From an uncultured Lachnospiraceae bacterium (GTDB lineage: Bacteria > Bacillota > Clostridia > Lachnospirales > Lachnospiraceae): a stretch of DNA of 44,087 nucleotides. Of this stretch, positions 40,286 to 44,087 are shown piece by piece. The stretch lies in contig CAJUTC010000028.1 of assembly GCA_910589195.1 (NCBI GenBank), forward strand, positions 1-44,087. Reading direction: 5' to 3'. Every line of letters starts with the position of its first letter. Position 1 is the first letter of the stretch. The position numbers were made by a program, and so were the translations under genes. The notes below the pieces were generated by a model, which was not told the DNA's origin, did no database searches, and worked only from the letters and a program-made list of their open reading frames with translations.

Positions 40286-42541
40286 TTACATCATGGTATC
40301 ATCTTTAAGAACCTGAGCCAAACTTATGTTACTCACATTTTGCCATGCAAAATAATAAGCCAGTGCCACAGATCCTAAAATAGACAGCATAAACACAGCA
40401 ATCGGAACCAATGGCGCCTCGGCCAGAAATTCGCCTGCTTCCAGATAACTCAGTTTTAGCATATACCAAACCGCCATGACTGACAGAGGCAGGGCGAATA
40501 AGAGTGGACGCACAGCCAAAGCCAGCGCCTCAATACAGAACATTTTTTTAAATTCCTTCGGCGTCAGGCCAACTGACATATACCTTGCAAATTCCCGTTT
40601 CCTTTGACGGACAAATCCCAATGAATTAGAGAATACATTGCCAATTCCAATTATTGCAAGCAGGACACAGAAAACCCCAAAAATAACCATCATTCCTTGT
40701 ATCTGCCGCTCATTTGTTTCGTATTCCTGGATACGGTTTTCACACTCTATTACATAATCCCGGCCAATAAGCCGGCAAACCTCGCTTTGCAGTTCATTCA
40801 GTTCTTCCAGCGTTACATTTTCCCGTCCAAGAATACGAATGAAGGCAGTTTTCTCCAATCCCCCTATCTGCCCTTTGATTTCCTTCCATAAAGACGCTGG
40901 AACAAAATGTACCAGTTCATAATGGTCAATGGTTGCGTATTCCTCCCTTAATACAGGAACTTCTTCCGTATAAGACAGGACGGGAATCTCTGCGGTTTTT
41001 TCTTTCATATCGCCGTATGGCACAGCCGTATGACCGCAGGCGTTATCATTCCCTGCCTGCCTTAAAACGCTTACAGCTTTCTCTCCTGTCACATAGGGCA
41101 TAAAATCGGGGTGACGGAAATCAGGATTTGTTACATCGCAGATCTGGTTTCTTACCACAGACCCGTCAAGCCGTGGTGTAATGCCAATCTGCTCACAATA
41201 AGCGGCAAAACTGTTGTCATCCAGTATGATAATAGGGGCATTTACCAGCCATCCGCCATCTGCCTGGACAGCCTCTTTGCCAGAGGCATGGGAAAACCCG
41301 CCAAAAGCGTTCATCTCTTTGCTTATTTCTTCCTCGGCAATGATTCTTTTGGCCATTGCTTTTTGATACACAATGACGTTTTCGACTCCGGGAAGTGCCT
41401 GAAGCGCTTCTGCTTCTTCAAACGTATCAGCGCCGATGCCTTTCACCGTAACCATAATATCCCATACGTCCTGATACCGTTTAAAATAGGTTTCTCTTGT
41501 GCTGATTCCCGAAAGGGTAAAAAAGCACTGCATAATGGTAAATGCCGTAAAAGAAAGGATAAGGGATAATGATGCTGTACGCAGGGCTTTTCGCTGTGCC
41601 TTTAACGCGTTTCCGGCCAGTTCCCCCTCCACCCCGAATAGCAGGGTAAGGAAAGGCGAGCTCTTCTTTCGTTTTAATTGCAGTTCCCCTGTATTGCGAA
41701 TTGCTTCAAGGGGTGTCATCTTGCTTAGTTTTCTGGCAGGTAGCCATGCAGAAATCCATATGGTCAGAACCGTGATTAGCAATGTCAATATCAGAACCAG
41801 AGGATGATAACTGAAAACTGCTTCATGACGCTCCGTAATAACGCTTCTCATCAGAATATTCGGTAATTGCGTCAATCCCATGCTGCCTGCAATGCCAAGT
41901 AAATTCCCGGCCAATATGGGAAAGGCGCATAGAGCTGCAGCTTCCCACAAAAGATATGCCCGGATTTGTTTTGGCGTAGCGCCAATGCTGGAAAAAATGC
42001 CAATCTGATGAATTCTTGCGTTCATGGATACCGCAAAAGCGTTGTGTATAATTATAATCAATGAAAGTGATGCCAGTGCTGTTATCAGAAGGAACAAGGG
42101 AAACAGAAGCCTTGGAGCGGTATCGTTTTTGTCACGGATCAAATACATGGCCAATAGCCGATTGTGATAAATAACCGCTTCCGGTGAAGCCCCTGCCAGC
42201 TCTGCGATTTGTGGCGTATCTGAAAGAACAGCTCTGTAGTGATCAAAATAAATATCCACTGCTGTTTCTGTCCCGCTGCTTTCGCTCTCGTTTATCTCAG
42301 CCTTCTTTACTGTTGCAAAATTTCTTATGGATTCAAGGGCATCCTCGTCAAATTCTCCTATTATCCGGCTATGCCAGCCGCCTTCCTCCAGCCAGATCCG
42401 CTCAATTTCATATTTCCATGTATTGTAAAAACATCCGCACAGAAGTGATAAAAGCAGGGCGGAAATAAATGCCGAGATCCTGACGGATAAGCCGGATGAA
42501 TGGTTGTTTTTCAGCAATCCCTTTAAGTAGCCGTTCCACAT
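40286..42541 (-). CDS. FtsX-type ABC transporter permease (module 2)
   Basis: 751 aa, same double-FtsX architecture as the 852-aa permease but with a shorter first extracellular domain. First helix near 25-42 (AFISALLLSLLCGCF), first FtsX trio about 145-285 (LFLLITALASLSLIIIIHNA; IGIFSSIGATPKQIRAYL), a middle helix near 325, a large external domain about 350-620, and the last trio about 630-745 (RQRKREFARYMSVGLTPKEF; IFGVFCVLLAIIGIGNVFSN). The start lies 5 bases after the ATPase stop. The external domain has diverged strongly from module 1, suggesting a different ligand. Confidence 0.9.
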   Translation of the reverse strand: MWNGYLKGLLKNNHSSGLSVRISAFISALLLSLLCGCFYNTWKYEIERIWLEEGGWHSRIIGEFDEDALESIRNFATVKKAEINESESSGTETAVDIYFDHYRAVLSDTPQIAELAGASPEAVIYHNRLLAMYLIRDKNDTAPRLLFPLFLLITALASLSLIIIIHNAFAVSMNARIHQIGIFSSIGATPKQIRAYLLWEAAALCAFPILAGNLLGIAGSMGLTQLPNILMRSVITERHEAVFSYHPLVLILTLLITVLTIWISAWLPARKLSKMTPLEAIRNTGELQLKRKKSSPFLTLLFGVEGELAGNALKAQRKALRTASLSLILSFTAFTIMQCFFTLSGISTRETYFKRYQDVWDIMVTVKGIGADTFEEAEALQALPGVENVIVYQKAMAKRIIAEEEISKEMNAFGGFSHASGKEAVQADGGWLVNAPIIILDDNSFAAYCEQIGITPRLDGSVVRNQICDVTNPDFRHPDFMPYVTGEKAVSVLRQAGNDNACGHTAVPYGDMKEKTAEIPVLSYTEEVPVLREEYATIDHYELVHFVPASLWKEIKGQIGGLEKTAFIRILGRENVTLEELNELQSEVCRLIGRDYVIECENRIQEYETNERQIQGMMVIFGVFCVLLAIIGIGNVFSNSLGFVRQRKREFARYMSVGLTPKEFKKMFCIEALALAVRPLLFALPLSVMAVWYMLKLSYLEAGEFLAEAPLVPIAVFMLSILGSVALAYYFAWQNVSNISLAQVLKDDTMM

Positions 42542-42546
42542 ATCTG

Positions 42547-43227
42547 TTACCTCCTCCGCTCATCATGGAGGATGCGCCCATCCTCGACTGTAATGATACG
42601 TTCCGCTTCCAAGGCTATCTTTTCATCATGGGTAATCAGTAAAATCGTTTGCTCCAGGTTGCGGTTAGAAAGCTTTAGCATATCGATGATCTCTTTGGAA
42701 TGTTTCTGATCCAGATTTCCGGTAGGTTCATCCGCCAGAAGCAAAGCCGGGCGGTATATCAGGGAGCGTGCAATCGCAGCCCGTTGCTGCTGGCCGCCGG
42801 ATAACTGGTTTGGCAAAGCATCAAGTTTATCAGAAATACCAAGAGAAGCAACCACGTTTTCAAAATATTCTTTGTTGGGCTGTTTCTTGTCAAGGGAAAG
42901 AGGCATAAGGATATTCTTTCGCACGGTGAGGGTAGGGATCAGGTTATAAAACTGATACACCAATCCCACTTTCCTTCGCCGAAAAACGGCTGCCTGTGTC
43001 GGATTTAATTTGGATAGATCCGTTCCGTCTATGGTGACAGTTCCGCTTGTAGGTTTATCTACACTGCCAAGAATATGCAGCAAAGTAGACTTTCCGGAAC
43101 CGGATGCCCCCATAATTGCTACAAATTCCCCTTTGCTAACAGACAGATCGATTCCATTAAGAGCTACAACCTGATTACTTCCAGAACCATATTCTTTCCT
43201 GACTCCTTCACACCTTAAAATCTCCAT
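42547..43227 (-). CDS. ABC transporter ATP-binding protein (MacB/BceA type, module 2)
   Basis: 226 aa from ATG 43227 (AAGGAAAC 7-8 bases upstream); the ATG 13 codons earlier has no site. Walker A GASGSGKSTLLH, Q-loop YQFYNLIPTLTV, signature LSGGQQQRAAIARSL, Walker B LLLADEPTGNLD, switch His in LLITHDEKIA. It is clearly paralogous to the module 1 ATPase but lacks its C-terminal extension. It partners the 751-aa permease. Confidence 0.94.
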   Translation of the reverse strand: MEILRCEGVRKEYGSGSNQVVALNGIDLSVSKGEFVAIMGASGSGKSTLLHILGSVDKPTSGTVTIDGTDLSKLNPTQAAVFRRRKVGLVYQFYNLIPTLTVRKNILMPLSLDKKQPNKEYFENVVASLGISDKLDALPNQLSGGQQQRAAIARSLIYRPALLLADEPTGNLDQKHSKEIIDMLKLSNRNLEQTILLITHDEKIALEAERIITVEDGRILHDERRR

Positions 43228-43365
43228 TTCATTGTTTCCTTTCTTCCGTTTGCTTATGTTTTTCATAACGTGATTTATAGCAGCTATTGCAATGCCTAAA
43301 AGCCAGGCAAAAACGAAAACTTCGCTGCCGCTTTTTATAATTGCTAAGCAATTCTGGATAAGCTA

Positions 43366-43399
43366 TATGATAGCAAACGAAAGTTACAACTTAGTGACG
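43366..43399 (-). promoter_or_regulatory. Activator-type promoter of ABC module 2
   Basis: On the minus strand, CGTCAC (43394-43399) and TGTAAC (43383-43388) stand 11 bases apart, with TATCATA (43366-43372) placed exactly as in module 1. The first box overlaps the kinase stop codon. The leader to the ATPase ATG is about 140 bases. Confidence 0.6.
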
Positions 43400-44087
43400 A
43401 TAGAAGCGAATATTAAAACAGGCACCACCACCTAACTTATTTTTTGCCTGTATCGTTCCATTTTGATGTTCAATAATTTCCTTTGACAAAGCCAGCCCAA
43501 TTCCGATGCCGTTTCCAGTTGCGTTCTGCCCACGATAAAACCGCTCAAATAGATGAGGAATATCCTCATTCATAAATCCTTTTCCATCATCCCAAATCAG
43601 AATTTCAGTATATAACGGGTTCTGTGAATAGGCGCAGTGAATCGCTCTTCCACAGCTATGTTCCATACAGTTTTTCATCAGGTTCATCAAGGCTTCCATT
43701 GTCCAGTCCAAGTCGGCGGCAATCATCATCTCACCTAGTTCCGGTATATCAATGGAAGTACCAGAACTTTTGAATAATTCCTGTAAATTATCTGCCGCAA
43801 GAACCAGTAGGGTAAAAACATCGGTTTCGTTTTTTTTCAAATATAATGTTCCAGAATCAATCCGGGACAATAAGAGTAAGGCCTCCTCTAAATGAGTAAG
43901 ACGCAACAGTTGCTTTTCCACTTGCTTTAGATGATTGGAGTGATCCTCCTTCATCATCTGGACAGACAGGGAAATGGCAGTAATTGGCGTTTTTATCTGA
44001 TGTGCAATATTAGAAAGGTTTTCCGCAAAATCATTTTTTGCCTGAATGGCGGTAGCTTTGGTCTGATAGAGATAGGTTACAGTCTTA
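43391..44087 (-). CDS. Sensor histidine kinase (module 2, partial, runs off right edge)
   Basis: The C-terminal 232 residues are present; the frame is open through the right edge. The H-box NIAHQIKTPITAIS lies about 20 residues in from the edge, then a helical bundle (HLKQVEKQLLRLTHLEEALL), N-box ALMNLMKNCMEHS, G1 DDGKGF, F-box FERFYRGQNATG and G2 GIGIGLALSKEI. It matches the module 1 kinase in order and spacing. Its membrane sensor part and the expected regulator gene lie beyond the window. The internal ATGs in the H-box region are not real starts. Confidence 0.93.
   Translation of the reverse strand, partial: KTVTYLYQTKATAIQAKNDFAENLSNIAHQIKTPITAISLSVQMMKEDHSNHLKQVEKQLLRLTHLEEALLLLSRIDSGTLYLKKNETDVFTLLVLAADNLQELFKSSGTSIDIPELGEMMIAADLDWTMEALMNLMKNCMEHSCGRAIHCAYSQNPLYTEILIWDDGKGFMNEDIPHLFERFYRGQNATGNGIGIGLALSKEIIEHQNGTIQAKNKLGGGACFNIRFYRH

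Overview
The window looks like a low-to-mid GC Firmicutes chromosome, most likely a gut Clostridia/Lachnospiraceae member. I infer this from strong AGGAGG-type ribosome binding sites, TTG and GTG starts, GHKL/LytTR and small-sensor two-component systems, lipoproteins with Clostridia-style Ala/Glu/Thr-rich linkers, and an M56/BlaR1-type fragment. Nearly all genes lie on the minus strand. No rRNA, tRNA, CRISPR array or intact insertion sequence was seen.

Left part (1-5566). A compact minus-strand operon encodes a two-helix membrane protein, a 74-aa WXG100-like helical hairpin protein, a 249-aa coiled-coil protein, and a large FtsK/SpoIIIE-type ATPase. The ATPase has three tandem nucleotide-binding modules (only the middle one canonical) and a C-terminal array of almost identical Sel1 repeats that runs off the left edge. 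It resembles a divergent, membrane-anchor-less type VII secretion (EssC/EccC-like) machine. A decayed IS4-type transposase lies upstream of it.

5.8-13.4 kb. This accessory stretch holds a carboxymuconolactone-decarboxylase/cupin fusion coupled to a MATE exporter, a YraQ/ArsP-type permease, a frameshifted DUF362 lipoprotein, a wrecked aldo/keto reductase, a truncated methyltransferase and a TetR regulator with a perfect 16-bp inverted repeat around its promoter. A small lipoprotein follows.

13.4-26.1 kb is the functional centrepiece: a minus-strand gene set for uptake and salvage of 5'-methylthioadenosine/5'-deoxyadenosine-type nucleosides. It encodes an uncharacterised lipoprotein, a DeoR regulator, a class II aldolase, a purine-nucleoside/MTA-type phosphorylase, a Zn alcohol dehydrogenase, MtnA isomerase, a BMP-family binding lipoprotein, a nucleoside-type ABC transporter (one ATPase, two permeases) and an MTA/SAH-type deaminase. 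Together these would import the nucleoside, deaminate it, phosphorolyse it to the 1-phosphate, isomerise it, cleave it to DHAP plus an aldehyde, and reduce the aldehyde: a DHAP-shunt locus with its own importer. A promoter and a 20-bp-spaced direct repeat lie upstream, and several terminator hairpins separate the binding-protein gene from the ABC genes.

26.3-34.8 kb. This stretch contains a frameshifted M56/BlaR1-type remnant, a GHKL/LytTR two-component system with an unknown 327-aa protein, a frameshifted AraC gene, an O-acetylhomoserine sulfhydrylase (MetY-like) with a good promoter and an operator-like palindrome, a broken small lipoprotein, a structured 3' region with a strong terminator, and an SRAP/HMCES-type DNA-crosslink protein.

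35-44.1 kb. Two related modules each combine a sensor kinase with a MacB/FtsX-type ABC transporter (antimicrobial-peptide sensing/export style). The first has a complete regulator-kinase pair. The second kinase runs off the right edge. Both ABC promoters share the same spaced boxes, which suggests activation by the cognate (or cross-talking) OmpR-type regulators.
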